Part shown: piece after piece, positions 8,913 through 18,411 of the stretch
Layout of the letters: each line of letters starts with the position of its first letter
Position numbering within the stretch: position 1 is the stretch's first letter
NCBI RefSeq assembly: GCF_025447595.1
Contig: NZ_JAOEJU010000008.1
Coordinates: 62,001 to 126,000, forward strand
DNA: 64,000 nt
Source of the DNA: Pseudomonas koreensis
Lineage (GTDB): Bacteria; Pseudomonadota; Gammaproteobacteria; Pseudomonadales; Pseudomonadaceae
Reading direction: 5' to 3'
Notes under the pieces: generated by a model
What the model was told of the DNA's origin: nothing
The model's database searches: none
Seen by the model: the letters and a program-made list of their open reading frames with translations, nothing else
Made by a program: the position numbers and the translations under genes

Positions 8913-9492
8913 TCGGATGCTCCAGCGGGTTATCGAACAATCGATACCAGAACAACGCCACTTCGGCGGTGTTCGGATCGATGCCGCGATAACGCAGGTG
9001 GTCGATGCCGCCAATCACGTAGCCGCAACGCTCATACAGGCGACAAGCGCCGAGATTGTTGTTCTGGGTTTCCAGCATGATCCCCGGCAGCTTTTTCTTG
9101 CGACTCCAGAACTGCGCCACGTCGAGCAAAGCCCTGGCCACACCATGGCGCCGCGCCGGGGCGTGTACCGCCAGTTCATCGATATGGGCGAAGCCGTTCC
9201 AGTTAGTGCTGATCACCAGATGACCGACCGGTTCGTCCTCCAGATACGCCATGAAAATCGCGCTGTCGGCAGCATCGCGAAAACTGCTGAACTCCTCCGG
9301 ATCGATACCGTAGCACTTGCGATACGGCACGATGGGCGTCACAACCCACTGCGCCACGGGTTTGCCGATGTCGGCCGCGCCGTAGGCGGCCACCTCGAAA
9401 CTGAAATCGCTGCCCCAGATATACGCGGCAAAACCGTCATCGGCGACCCGCACCGACAACCCTGGGTATTTCGGATTCATGACCGGTTGCAT
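8878..9492 (-). CDS. GNAT family N-acetyltransferase
   Basis: About 204 residues. The acetyl-CoA binding region reads HIDELAVHAPARRHGVARAL, with the R/Q-x-x-G-x-A pyrophosphate loop in modified form (RRHGVA), followed by LETQNNNLGACRLYERCGY, a classic GNAT motif B. The acceptor is unknown. The start is uncertain: ATG 9510 overlaps the ldcA stop as ATGA, ATG 9492 has a GAGG eleven bases upstream, and ATG 9480 is also possible. It lies directly downstream of ldcA on the same strand and is probably co-transcribed. Its 3' end overlaps the LysR gene convergently. Confidence 0.85.
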   Translation of the reverse strand: MQPVMNPKYPGLSVRVADDGFAAYIWGSDFSFEVAAYGAADIGKPVAQWVVTPIVPYRKCYGIDPEEFSSFRDAADSAIFMAYLEDEPVGHLVISTNWNGFAHIDELAVHAPARRHGVARALLDVAQFWSRKKKLPGIMLETQNNNLGACRLYERCGYVIGGIDHLRYRGIDPNTAEVALFWYRLFDNPLEHPISSPASPRLVP

Positions 9493-9506
9493 ACTCGGAA
9501 AAGCCC

Positions 9507-11762
9507 TCATTCCTTGACGCAATCGACGGTGTATTGCCGCCCATTGCCCTCATCTTCATGTTGCAAACCGTGCACATCGACCACGAACCCCGGAAACGTT
9601 GCGTCGAACGTGCGGGCAAACCTGAGGTATTCGATGATCGAGCGCGTGGATTCGGTAAAGCGTTCGCCAGGCATGATCAACGGAATGCCCGGCGGGTACG
9701 GCACCAGCATCACCGCCGCCACCCGGCCTTCCAGCTCATCGATCGGCACCGCTTCGACCTCGCCGCGCACCAGTTGGTCGTAGGCATGGGCCGGTTTCAT
9801 GGCGATTTCCGGCAGTACGGTGTACATGCGCTTGAGGTGTTTGGCGGTGGCGTTGCTGCGATAGCAGACGTGGAGCTGATCGCACAGATCGCGCAGGCCC
9901 ATGCCGCGATAACGCACAGGATCTTCCTGGGCGACACACTTCAGGCAGGTGTCGAGGCTGACGTTGGCGTCGTAGCTGCGCTTGAACTCCAGCAGTTCGG
10001 TCAGCAGCGTGCTCCACTTGCCCTTGGTGATGCCCATGGAAAACAGCACCAGAAATGAATACAGACCGGTTTTCTCCACCACCAGTCCGCGCTCCCAGAG
10101 GAAGCGGCTGACGACAGCCGCCGGAATGCCCTTGTCGCTTAAAGCGCCGCCGGCGGTCAGGCCCGGCATGACCAGGGTGACCTTGATCGGGTCGAGCAAT
10201 ACGTAGTCGTCACTGACCTCGCCGAAACCGTGCCAGTCCGCATCCGGTTGCAGCAGCCAGTCCTCGGTCTGCACCCGGTCGATACCCTCGACACCCGGCG
10301 GCTGCCAGATCGAGAACCACCAATCGTCAGCGGCGATGTGCTGGCGCAGATTGGCCAGTGCCCGGCGAAAGCTCAGGGCTTCGTCGAAGGTCTCCTGTAG
10401 CAGCGAGCGTCCAGCCGGCCCTTCCATCATCGCCGACGCCACGTCCAGCGAGGCGATGATGCTGTACTGCGGCGACGTCGAGATGTGCATCATGAACGCT
10501 TCGTTGAACCGGTCGCGATCTAACTGCCGCGCGCCGCCGTCCTGCACATGAATCATCGAAGCCTGGCTGAACGCCGCGAGCAGTTTGTGGGTGGAATGGG
10601 TGGTGAACACCAGCGGACTGTCCTCGCTGCGCGAGGTGGCCATGCCGTAACGGCCGGCAAAGAATTCGTGAAACGCCGCGTAGGCGTACCAGGCCTCGTC
10701 GAAATGCAGGACTTCGACGCTGTTGCCCAGACTCTGCTTGATCAGTTCGGCGTTGTAGCAGAGGCCGTCGTAGGTCGAGTTGGTGATCACCGCCAGTTTG
10801 ACTTTCGGCTCGCGGCCCTTGGTCAGCGGACTGGCATCGATCTTGGCCTGGATCGATTCGCGGCTGAATTCACTCAACGGGATCGGACCAATGATCCCCA
10901 GCTCATTGCGCTCCGGACACAGGTAGAGCGGAATCGCGCCGGTCATGATGATCGCGTGCAACACCGACTTGTGGCAGTTGCGGTCCACCAACACCAGATC
11001 ATCGCGGCCGACCATCGAATGCCAAACGATCTTGTTGGCGGTCGAGGTGCCATTGATCACGAAAAAGGTATGATCAGCGCCGAAATTGCGCGCAGCTCGC
11101 GCTTCCGCCTCGGCCAGTGGCCCGGTGTGGTCAAGCAACGAACCCAGCTCCGGCACCGACACCGACAGATCCGAACGCAGGGTGTTTTCACCGAAAAACT
11201 GGTGAAACGCCTGCCCCACCGGACTCTTGTGATAAGCCACCCCGCCGCCATGACCGGGGGTGTGCCAGGAATAGTTGGAATCGGCCGTGTGCTGCACCAG
11301 CGCCTTGAAGAATGGCGGCAACAGGCCGTCCAGGTATTTGCGCGCCGCCCGCGCCACTTGCCGGGCGAGAAACGGCACGGTGTCTTCGAACAGGTAGAGA
11401 ATGCCGCGCAGCTGGTTAAGCTCGGCCATCGCATCGGCCGGGGCGTTTTCCAGGGTGACTTGTTCGCCGAGGGCAAAGATCGGCAGATCCGGCGCCCGCA
11501 CCCGGGCCAGACCGATCAGTTCGGCCATGTTCTGCAACAGGTGGGAGTTGGTGCTGGCGTCTTCGGCGGCGATCAGCATGCACGCCAGACCATGATGGGT
11601 CGACGCCACCAGCCGGCCTTCGGTGTAGTCCGTGGCCGAAACGATACTGAAACCTTCCAGCTCCAGCTCTCGGGCGATTCCGCGGATGCGGTCACCGGCA
11701 ACCGTGTCGGCCTTGATGTCGCGGTGAACGATCAATACCGGGAACTTCAGATCTTTGTACAT
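9507..11762 (-). CDS. ldcA: Lysine/ornithine/arginine decarboxylase (PLP-dependent, LdcA-like)
   Basis: 751 residues. An N-terminal receiver-like wing domain (1-130) precedes the fold-type I aminotransferase-like core. Visible sites: PGHGGG (169-174), SDLSVSVPELGSLLDHTG (198-215), DEAW (355-358) and the PLP lysine Lys393 in HSTHK. The C-terminal domain ends in VDVHGLQ. Length and neighbours match P. aeruginosa PA1818, the lysine decarboxylase LdcA, which makes cadaverine and is induced by arginine through ArgR. Substrate choice among lysine, ornithine and arginine rests on that synteny. The gene reads toward the GNAT gene and is upstream-bounded by the dnaQ terminator. Confidence 0.92.
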   Translation of the reverse strand: MYKDLKFPVLIVHRDIKADTVAGDRIRGIARELELEGFSIVSATDYTEGRLVASTHHGLACMLIAAEDASTNSHLLQNMAELIGLARVRAPDLPIFALGEQVTLENAPADAMAELNQLRGILYLFEDTVPFLARQVARAARKYLDGLLPPFFKALVQHTADSNYSWHTPGHGGGVAYHKSPVGQAFHQFFGENTLRSDLSVSVPELGSLLDHTGPLAEAEARAARNFGADHTFFVINGTSTANKIVWHSMVGRDDLVLVDRNCHKSVLHAIIMTGAIPLYLCPERNELGIIGPIPLSEFSRESIQAKIDASPLTKGREPKVKLAVITNSTYDGLCYNAELIKQSLGNSVEVLHFDEAWYAYAAFHEFFAGRYGMATSRSEDSPLVFTTHSTHKLLAAFSQASMIHVQDGGARQLDRDRFNEAFMMHISTSPQYSIIASLDVASAMMEGPAGRSLLQETFDEALSFRRALANLRQHIAADDWWFSIWQPPGVEGIDRVQTEDWLLQPDADWHGFGEVSDDYVLLDPIKVTLVMPGLTAGGALSDKGIPAAVVSRFLWERGLVVEKTGLYSFLVLFSMGITKGKWSTLLTELLEFKRSYDANVSLDTCLKCVAQEDPVRYRGMGLRDLCDQLHVCYRSNATAKHLKRMYTVLPEIAMKPAHAYDQLVRGEVEAVPIDELEGRVAAVMLVPYPPGIPLIMPGERFTESTRSIIEYLRFARTFDATFPGFVVDVHGLQHEDEGNGRQYTVDCVKE

Positions 11763-11869
11763 GAGGCTCAGTGTCCTGAGGCGGCGGAGAATGATCTGCC
11801 AATGTCCTCAGGGTAGAGGGTCGGAGCGGATGTGGCGAGGGTGGCCAGTTGTCAGTACTTCCAAAAACA

Positions 11870-11910
11870 AAGGATCGTCCGGACACGGCTTGGGTGTCCG
11901 GACGATCCTT
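11870..11910 (-). terminator. Rho-independent terminator of dnaQ
   Basis: A perfect 17-bp stem, AAGGATCGTCCGGACAC with its complement, around a 7-base loop (11887-11893). On the minus strand it begins eight bases after the dnaQ stop and is followed by TTTGTTTTTGG. This isolates dnaQ from ldcA. Confidence 0.9.
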
Positions 11911-11917
11911 GTTTGTA

Positions 11918-12676
11918 TTACGCCTGGGCTTCGGCTTCCAGCAGCTGAGTCCACAGCGCCGGGGCGCCGGCCGACTTGGCGATGATTTCCAGACGCACCT
12001 GGTGTTCGGCCAGCTCGGATTCGGTAGCACGAATGATCCGCCCCGGTTGACGATCCGCCGGCAGACGGCGGATTTCGGTAGCCGAGTTGTCCGCGCCCTC
12101 GCCCGTACCGTTGCCGTCCGAGGCATTGCCGGCCAGCGACAGGCTGGTCTGGCCACCAGTCATGGTCAGGTAGACGTCGGCGAGAATCTCCGAGTCGAGC
12201 AACGCGCCGTGCAGCTCACGACCGGAGTTGTCGACGCCGTAGCGTTTGCACAAGGCATCGAGGCTGTTGCGCTGACCCGGGTGACGTTCACGGGCCATCA
12301 TCAGGGTGTCGAGGATCGTGCAGTGCTGCGTGATGTCCGCGCGATCCTGCTGGCCCATCAGGGCGAATTCGTTGTTGATAAAGCCAACGTCGAACGCCGC
12401 GTTATGGATGATCAGTTGCGCGCCGTTGATGAACTCGAAGAACTCGTCGGCCACTTCGGCGAAACGCGGCTTGCCGACCAGGAATTCGTTGGTGATACCG
12501 TGAACGCCGATCGCGCCCTCGTCACTTTCGCGATCCGGCTGCAGATAAACGTGAAAGTGCCGGCCCGTCAGGCGCCGACCGATCAACTCGACACAACCGA
12601 TTTCGATAATCCGGTGGCCGTCGGTCACCGGCATGCCGGTGGTTTCGGTATCGAGTACAACGGATCTGGTGGCCAT
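11918..12676 (-). CDS. dnaQ: DNA polymerase III epsilon subunit (3'-5' proofreading exonuclease)
   Basis: 252 residues. The DEDDh exonuclease motifs are present: Exo I VLDTETTG (Asp9, Glu11), Exo II HNAAFDVGFI, and Exo III HGALLDSEILADVY. It is the proofreading subunit of the replicative polymerase. The C-terminus carries the region that contacts the alpha subunit. In most pseudomonads rnhA is immediately upstream; here a two-gene insertion of about 1.7 kb separates them, so dnaQ may have acquired a new upstream transcript. Confidence 0.96.
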   Translation of the reverse strand: MATRSVVLDTETTGMPVTDGHRIIEIGCVELIGRRLTGRHFHVYLQPDRESDEGAIGVHGITNEFLVGKPRFAEVADEFFEFINGAQLIIHNAAFDVGFINNEFALMGQQDRADITQHCTILDTLMMARERHPGQRNSLDALCKRYGVDNSGRELHGALLDSEILADVYLTMTGGQTSLSLAGNASDGNGTGEGADNSATEIRRLPADRQPGRIIRATESELAEHQVRLEIIAKSAGAPALWTQLLEAEAQA

Positions 12677-12780
12677 CAGTGTTCAGCTCTCAACGGGGTC
12701 AATCGTACAAAAGCGGCGATGTTAACACGCTCATCACAGACGTCGTCCTTTTGACTTTCAGGATGCTCAGCAGGCAATCA

Positions 12781-13455
12781 TCAAATTTGAACCGTCGGAG
12801 GCTTTGGCTTCGGAGGATTGTTGTCCAGCCAAGCCTTCAATGATTGCAAGGTCGTAAAAGTCAAAGCCTTCACTACATCGTCATCTGGATGCTCCATAAG
12901 CAGCTCAAAGCGTCCATTATTATCACCAGCAAGCTCTTTCAACCACTGTATGTAGGAGCTAAACGCCGAATACTTTAGCCCTAACTTTGCGCTGAGCAAG
13001 TCATGAATAAATTCTACATCTTTGATTCGGCCTTGCTTATCCGGTGCCGACGCAGCCAGCCCACTCTCTTTCCAGATTTCGGCATTACATACCTCATCAC
13101 AGTACTTATTGAGCAAAACGTCTGGATCATCTTCAGCGGTAGACCAGGCAATGAGATGGCATCCAACATGTTGCTTCATCCGAAACGAATCCGCTGATAG
13201 CGCCTTGCAGAGCTCCAGTCGCAATGGCTTATCAGCTTCATTGGCGATCTGAGGCTCTTGATACTTGAATTCTACAATCAGAAACTTGGTGCTTGCCGTT
13301 ACAAACAAATCCGCCCCAAGTTCACGATCCTGGCCATCAAGAGGTGAAGACATGAAACGCTTATTTCTAGTGCGGGCGAGTTTTTCTGCACGCTTTCTGA
13401 AAATATCGATGACTGAATCTTCGTGTTTCCGTTCCAGAAACAAGTCAACATCCAT
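12781..13455 (-). CDS. Unknown protein with PD-(D/E)XK-type nuclease core (insertion gene 2)
   Basis: 224 residues; I do not recognise a named family. Residues 47-64 read GADLFVTASTKFLIVEFK, giving Asp49-x12-Glu62-x-Lys64, the spacing of a PD-(D/E)XK active site. An N-terminal helix with Glu12 (HEDSVIDIFRK) and a strand GCHLIAW near residue 98-104 fit the same fold. The C-terminus is a Pro/Lys tail (NNPPKPKPPTVQI). There is no signal peptide or membrane segment. The ATG at 13455 has a good GGAG ten bases upstream. It follows the DUF3800-like gene by 55 bases on the same strand, and is AT-richer than its neighbours. The nuclease fold is inferred; phage defence is a guess from this architecture. 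Confidence 0.75.
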   Translation of the reverse strand: MDVDLFLERKHEDSVIDIFRKRAEKLARTRNKRFMSSPLDGQDRELGADLFVTASTKFLIVEFKYQEPQIANEADKPLRLELCKALSADSFRMKQHVGCHLIAWSTAEDDPDVLLNKYCDEVCNAEIWKESGLAASAPDKQGRIKDVEFIHDLLSAKLGLKYSAFSSYIQWLKELAGDNNGRFELLMEHPDDDVVKALTFTTLQSLKAWLDNNPPKPKPPTVQI

Positions 13456-13510
13456 GATCTATTCACTCCAAGAAAAAATAAAATTCAGAAAATTTTAATT
13501 GTTTTAACTG

Positions 13511-14437
13511 CTACGTAAAAGCCGTCCGAAAATCAAAACGCTCAAATGCAAACCCCGAAGGTCCCCATGGACATTCAAAATCGAGATCACAAAAAAACAT
13601 GTTATCAGCGTCCTGAAAAGCCCCCGTACGTACGCGCGACTGTTTATCCGCCAGCAAAGGTTCTCCTAGCCATGTCATCTTTGCCAACGCCCCAGCCACA
13701 TAGTCGGGCAAGCGCACAAACGGATCATACCAAACACCTTTTTGCGTACTTTGTCTGGACTGAGCAACCGTTCTGACTTTAAACCCCGCTTTATCTATTC
13801 CACGAGCGGCAATGTCATGCCGGACCATGTGATTCACTAAATCTCCATATAGCCCATCAAGCCAATCCGTCATTTTGTCTCTGTCGGGATAAAGATCTAT
13901 TCGCTGAGCGCCAGTATCCCGAGCCAATAGCAATACAATAAAAGTAAACAGACTGCACAGCACCATCATGTCCATGTAAAGACGGGTATTGAAAGCTTTG
14001 GCTTGCGCGGCAACGCCCAGCGACTCGAAATTTTTCAACAACGCTTCAGTCGCATTTCCCTTGCGAAAAAAACGAACCATTTGGTCAATCTGGGCTTTTA
14101 CATCTGAAGCACTGGCGTTGCGATGCTTATCGACGACAAATCCGAAATGGAAAAAACTTTCACTTCGTAGAAAGCTCAACATTTCTTCTGTGACATTCCG
14201 AGTCTTTTTAAGATCTCTAGGGAGTTTCTGAGTTATCTCATCCATGATTGTGAGTTCGGCTTTATTGAGCGGAATCACAGTAAACGCATAGGTCTGATTC
14301 GGCAGGCTCTTGTCAAAACAAAAATCTGCCGATATTGCCCACTCCTTGATATGGGCATGACGAGCAATGAACGTGTCGAATGTCTTCGACTTGCAACCGA
14401 ACCATTCAATCAGATCATCAACCAGCGACTTGGTCAT
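13511..14437 (-). CDS. DUF3800-like protein, RNase-H-fold candidate (insertion gene 1)
   Basis: 308 residues. Several blocks match the DUF3800 layout: a first strand with acidic residues (AISADFCFD, Asp38), the basic segment LPRDLKKTRNVTEEML, the strand FGFVVDK (Asp103), RIDLYPDRDK (Asp181, Asp185) and, most telling, LPDYVAGALAK (Asp245), equivalent to the family's C-terminal LADLVAG helix. DUF3800 is thought to adopt an RNase-H/integrase-like fold; its activity is not settled. One hydrophobic stretch (157-172) is probably the core of the fold, not a membrane anchor. The upstream ribosome site is weak (GGGA). Codon use is AT-richer than rnhA and dnaQ on either side. Family call moderately sure; function unknown. 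Confidence 0.75.
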   Translation of the reverse strand: MTKSLVDDLIEWFGCKSKTFDTFIARHAHIKEWAISADFCFDKSLPNQTYAFTVIPLNKAELTIMDEITQKLPRDLKKTRNVTEEMLSFLRSESFFHFGFVVDKHRNASASDVKAQIDQMVRFFRKGNATEALLKNFESLGVAAQAKAFNTRLYMDMMVLCSLFTFIVLLLARDTGAQRIDLYPDRDKMTDWLDGLYGDLVNHMVRHDIAARGIDKAGFKVRTVAQSRQSTQKGVWYDPFVRLPDYVAGALAKMTWLGEPLLADKQSRVRTGAFQDADNMFFCDLDFECPWGPSGFAFERFDFRTAFT

Positions 14438-14521
14438 ATCTCACGTCCCTGCGAAAATTACTCGTTTACGGAAATTGAACTCGAACCGTCATGTCTCAAA
14501 ATGTCCTGTGCACCGAATATC

Positions 14522-14983
<462 letters not shown>

Positions 14984-15074
14984 GCCAGTCTATCCAGAAA
15001 AATGCTTGGCCTTGCCGATCACGGATCGACAATGGCCGAGGCCGGGATTGACCCGGCCACAAATAAAAGAAGGT

Positions 15075-15833
15075 TTACGGTTCGATGCGCCGGCGGTTGA
15101 CCTTGGCCATCGGCAGCGGAATCAGCTTGCCCATCGGCTCGCGGCGTTCCTGCCGCACCGGGCGCAGGCCGACCACGATCTTGCGCGCGACCAGTAAATA
15201 GAAGCCGCCGCCCGACAGTTGCCAGTCGCCGGCCTTGCGTTCCCAGCCGGCCAGACGGGCCTGCCACTTGGGTGACGCGAGCGGCGGACGATAGCACCCG
15301 AAGCGGCGTTTCTCCAGCGCGAAGCCCAGCAGGTTGAGCCAGTCGGCCACCCGTGACGGCGAGATGCAGCGGGCCTGACGCAAGGCGTCATGGGCGAACA
15401 CATGTCGCAGGCCCCACGTGCTCCAGGGATTGATGCCGACAATGAGCAGATGCCCGCCGGGGCGCACGCTGCTGGCCGCCTCACGCAAAAGACCGTGGGG
15501 CGACAGGCAAAAATCCAGACCGTGCTGCAACACCACCACGTCGGCGGCGTGCTCGCTCAACGGCCAGGCTTGCTCTTCGCAGACGATCTCCACCCCCGGC
15601 AACGGCGCGCCGAGCCGCACGTTGCGCTGTACCTGCGGCGCCGACGGCGGCGTTTCGGCGGACGGCCCGTAATGCACCAGATAGCCGCCGAAGAACCGGC
15701 CCAGCTCGTCTTCGAGCATGCGGCGTTCTTCGTCCAGCAGAAATTGCCCGAGGGGGCCGGACAGCCATTCACGGGCCGCCCCGATCAGGGCCAGCCAGTC
15801 AGGATCGGCCTGAGCGAACGCTTTATCGATCAT
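15075..15833 (-). CDS. Class I SAM-dependent methyltransferase (PA1814-like)
   Basis: 252 residues, starting [18 protein letters not shown] after GGAG and six bases. The methyltransferase core is partial: there is no crisp GxGxG, but [22 protein letters not shown] and [15 protein letters not shown] are the post-I and motif III segments of the methyltransferase-11 family. The substrate is unknown. It is divergent from gloB with only about 65 bases between the start codons, so the two promoters overlap. It is syntenic with PA1814 between rnhA and gloB. Confidence 0.83.
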   Translation of the reverse strand: MIDKAFAQADPDWLALIGAAREWLSGPLGQFLLDEERRMLEDELGRFFGGYLVHYGPSAETPPSAPQVQRNVRLGAPLPGVEIVCEEQAWPLSEHAADVVVLQHGLDFCLSPHGLLREAASSVRPGGHLLIVGINPWSTWGLRHVFAHDALRQARCISPSRVADWLNLLGFALEKRRFGCYRPPLASPKWQARLAGWERKAGDWQLSGGGFYLLVARKIVVGLRPVRQERREPMGKLIPLPMAKVNRRRIEP

Positions 15834-15898
15834 TGCATTCTCCAACACGCCAGGAACCTCTAAGATGCGCCAATGTTACCCGCTTGGCGAATCCGAAG

Positions 15899-16666
15899 AT
15901 GATACAGATCAGTGCCCTGCCCGCCTTCACCGACAACTACATCTGGTTGTTACAGGATCATGCCACGCAGCGCTGCGCGGTGGTCGATCCGGGCGACGCC
16001 GCGCCCGTGCAGGCGTGGCTCGACGCGCATCCGGGCTGGGTGCTCGGCGACATCCTCATCACTCACCATCACCACGACCATGTCGGCGGCGTCGAAGCGC
16101 TGAAAAAGGCCACCGGCGCCACAGTCTACGGACCGGCCAGCGAGAGCATCCCGGCGCGGGACGTGGCCCTCAAGGATAACGACACGGTGCGCGTGCTCGG
16201 CTGGGACTTCGACGTCTATGCCGTGCCCGGCCACACCCTGGGACACATCGCCTACTACCATCACGGCCTGCTGTTCTGTGGCGACACCCTGTTCGCTGCC
16301 GGCTGCGGCCGACTATTCGAAGGGACGCCGCAACAAATGCACGCTTCGTTGAGCCGTCTGGCCGCACTGCCCGAAGACACGCTGGTCTACTGCACTCACG
16401 AATACACCCTGAGCAATCTGAAATTCGCTGCCGCCGTGGAGCCGGGCAACCCGGACATCGCCGCCCGTCTGGAAAAAGTTGCCCGGCAACGGGAGCACGG
16501 CGTCATGACGCTGCCCTCGACCCTCGCCCTGGAAAAACTCACCAATCCGTTTTTGCGTACCGCTGAAACATTAGTTACACAAAAAGTGGACGAACGGAAC
16601 GGGCCTCAAAACCGGGCGCCGAGTGAGGTTTTTGCGGCTCTGCGGGCATGGAAAGATACGTTCTAA
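15899..16666 (+). CDS. gloB: Hydroxyacylglutathione hydrolase (glyoxalase II)
   Basis: 255 residues starting [18 protein letters not shown], the canonical family start, so upstream in-frame ATGs are ignored. It hydrolyses S-lactoylglutathione to lactate and glutathione, the second step of methylglyoxal removal. The binuclear metal site is [10 protein letters not shown] (55-64), with further ligands in [23 protein letters not shown] and CTHEYTLSN. mltD follows 100 bases downstream. Confidence 0.95.
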   Translation: MIQISALPAFTDNYIWLLQDHATQRCAVVDPGDAAPVQAWLDAHPGWVLGDILITHHHHDHVGGVEALKKATGATVYGPASESIPARDVALKDNDTVRVLGWDFDVYAVPGHTLGHIAYYHHGLLFCGDTLFAAGCGRLFEGTPQQMHASLSRLAALPEDTLVYCTHEYTLSNLKFAAAVEPGNPDIAARLEKVARQREHGVMTLPSTLALEKLTNPFLRTAETLVTQKVDERNGPQNRAPSEVFAALRAWKDTF

Positions 16667-16765
16667 GTGGCTTACTGCCTGGTACAAAAATTCTGAATGG
16701 TTGACCGCAGGGGGTCCGCTTTCTAGAATCGCCCGACATTTTTGCCCGGAACTTACTTCCAGCCA

Positions 16766-18244
16766 ATGTCGTCATCCATACGTAAGTCCGTCAATTCAGA
16801 TGCGTTGACCCGCCTGGCACAAGCCATCGCGGTGGCTGTGTCCGCCACGCTGGCGGGCTGCTCCAGCCATGCTCCGCAGACTGAGGCGACACATACGCCG
16901 AACATTGCTGCGCGAGCCAAGCAGAAGCCCATCTGGTTATCGGAAAAGCCTAGCCCGCAAGTGCCCCAGGACATCTGGGAACGCATGCGCAGCGGTTTCC
17001 AGTTGCAGGAAGGTCTGGGCGTGAACCCGCGCATCGAGCAACAGCGCCTGTGGTTTGCGAGCAATCCGTCCTTTCTCGAGAACGCCGGCGAACGTGGCAG
17101 CCTCTACATTCATTACATCGTCGAGCGCCTCGAAGAACGCAACATGCCACTGGAGCTGGCGCTGCTGCCGGTCATCGAAAGCGCTTACAACCCGATGGCC
17201 TACTCCCGTGCCGACGCTTCGGGCCTGTGGCAGTTCATTCCGTCCACCGGGCGCTACTTCAACCTGCGCCAGACCCGTTTCTACGATGGCCGTCGCGACA
17301 TTACTGCTTCGACCACCGCAGCGATGGACTACCTGACCCGCCTGCACGACATGTTCAACGGTGACTGGCTGTTGGCCCTGGCCGCGTACAACGCCGGGGA
17401 AGGCACGGTCAGCCGCGCCATCGAGCGTAACGAAAAACTCGGCCTGCCGACCGATTACTGGAACCTGCCGCTGCCCGCGGAAACCCAGGCTTATGTGCCG
17501 AAACTGCTGGCGCTCTCGCAAGTGGTACTGACGCCGGAAGCCTATGGCGTAAACCTCAACCCGATCGCCAACGAACCGTATTTCCAGGTCGTCGAAATCA
17601 ACCAGCGCATGGACCTGTCCAAAGTCGCGGCGGTGGCCAACATCGACGAAGACGAACTGTTCCAGCTCAACCCGGCGTTCAAGCAGCGCACCACCATCGA
17701 CGGCCCGCAGCACCTGCTGGTGCCGACCTCGAAGGCGCAACTGCTGACCGCCAGCCTGCAGACCATGCGTCCTGAAGAGCTGATCAGCCCGCGTTCGCTG
17801 AAACCGGTGTTCGAAGGCGCCGACCCGAGCGAGATCGCACAGGCCAAGCGTGCCTATCGGGTCAAGCGGGGCGACAACCTCGGTTCTATCGCCAAGGCCA
17901 ACAAGGTCGAGGTCAAGGACCTGCAACGCTGGAACAAGCTGACCGGCAAGAACCTCAAGGTCGGCCAGACTCTGGTCATGCGCGACAACACCCAGCGCAC
18001 GCCAACCCGCAAGAATGGCGGGCGCATCAATACGGTCGTTGCTGCCAACAGCAAGACCAGCAGCAAGGCCAAAGACAAGGACGACACCAAGCAGCAGACC
18101 CAGTACAAGGTCAAACGCGGCGACACCCTGTACGTGGTGGCCAAGCGTTTCAATGTCGAGATGCAGCACCTCAAGCGCTGGAATCCGGGCGCCGGCAAGG
18201 CGCTCAAGCCTGGGCAGATGCTCACGGTCTATCAGCCGCACTGA
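16766..18244 (+). CDS. mltD: Membrane-bound lytic murein transglycosylase D
   Basis: 492 residues. A lipoprotein signal ends in the lipobox LAGC with Cys32. The GH23 lytic transglycosylase domain carries the catalytic Glu138 in LPVIESAYNP, followed by ASGLWQFIPSTGR and LLALAAYNAGEGTV. Two LysM peptidoglycan-binding repeats sit at about 365-406 (YRVKRGDNLGSIAKANKVE) and 446-490 (YKVKRGDTLYVVAKRFNVE). The enzyme cleaves glycan strands to give 1,6-anhydromuropeptides, from the inner leaflet of the outer membrane. Start chosen at MSSSIRKS because it places the signal peptide correctly. A terminator follows at once. Confidence 0.95.
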   Translation: MSSSIRKSVNSDALTRLAQAIAVAVSATLAGCSSHAPQTEATHTPNIAARAKQKPIWLSEKPSPQVPQDIWERMRSGFQLQEGLGVNPRIEQQRLWFASNPSFLENAGERGSLYIHYIVERLEERNMPLELALLPVIESAYNPMAYSRADASGLWQFIPSTGRYFNLRQTRFYDGRRDITASTTAAMDYLTRLHDMFNGDWLLALAAYNAGEGTVSRAIERNEKLGLPTDYWNLPLPAETQAYVPKLLALSQVVLTPEAYGVNLNPIANEPYFQVVEINQRMDLSKVAAVANIDEDELFQLNPAFKQRTTIDGPQHLLVPTSKAQLLTASLQTMRPEELISPRSLKPVFEGADPSEIAQAKRAYRVKRGDNLGSIAKANKVEVKDLQRWNKLTGKNLKVGQTLVMRDNTQRTPTRKNGGRINTVVAANSKTSSKAKDKDDTKQQTQYKVKRGDTLYVVAKRFNVEMQHLKRWNPGAGKALKPGQMLTVYQPH

Positions 18245-18249
18245 CAAGG

Positions 18250-18278
18250 AGCCCCTGAATTTCAGGGGCTTTTTTTTT
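18250..18278 (+). terminator. Rho-independent terminator of mltD
   Basis: AGCCCCTGAA-TT-TCAGGGGCT stem immediately after the mltD stop, followed by nine T residues. Confidence 0.93.
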
Positions 18279-18411
18279 CGCCTGTCACTTTTCGCCTTCG
18301 GTGCAGACAACGCCCACAATTAACGGTGCATTAAGTCCCTGTCTTTTTCCTGTCCATACAAGCTGTTACTGTACGGCCCACAAAGCCCAAGCCGCCTGGA
18401 TCGGATCTGAC

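Noticed and set aside
12789..14490. Direct repeat GAACCGTC near both ends of the two-gene insertion (12789-12796 and 14483-14490), considered as a target-site duplication
   Set aside because: The left copy lies inside the coding end of the nuclease-like gene and eight bases is short enough to be chance. No integrase or transposase is present.
16937..18319. A 460-codon open frame on the minus strand opposite mltD
   Set aside because: Antisense shadow of mltD, whose lipobox, catalytic Glu and LysM repeats are unmistakable.
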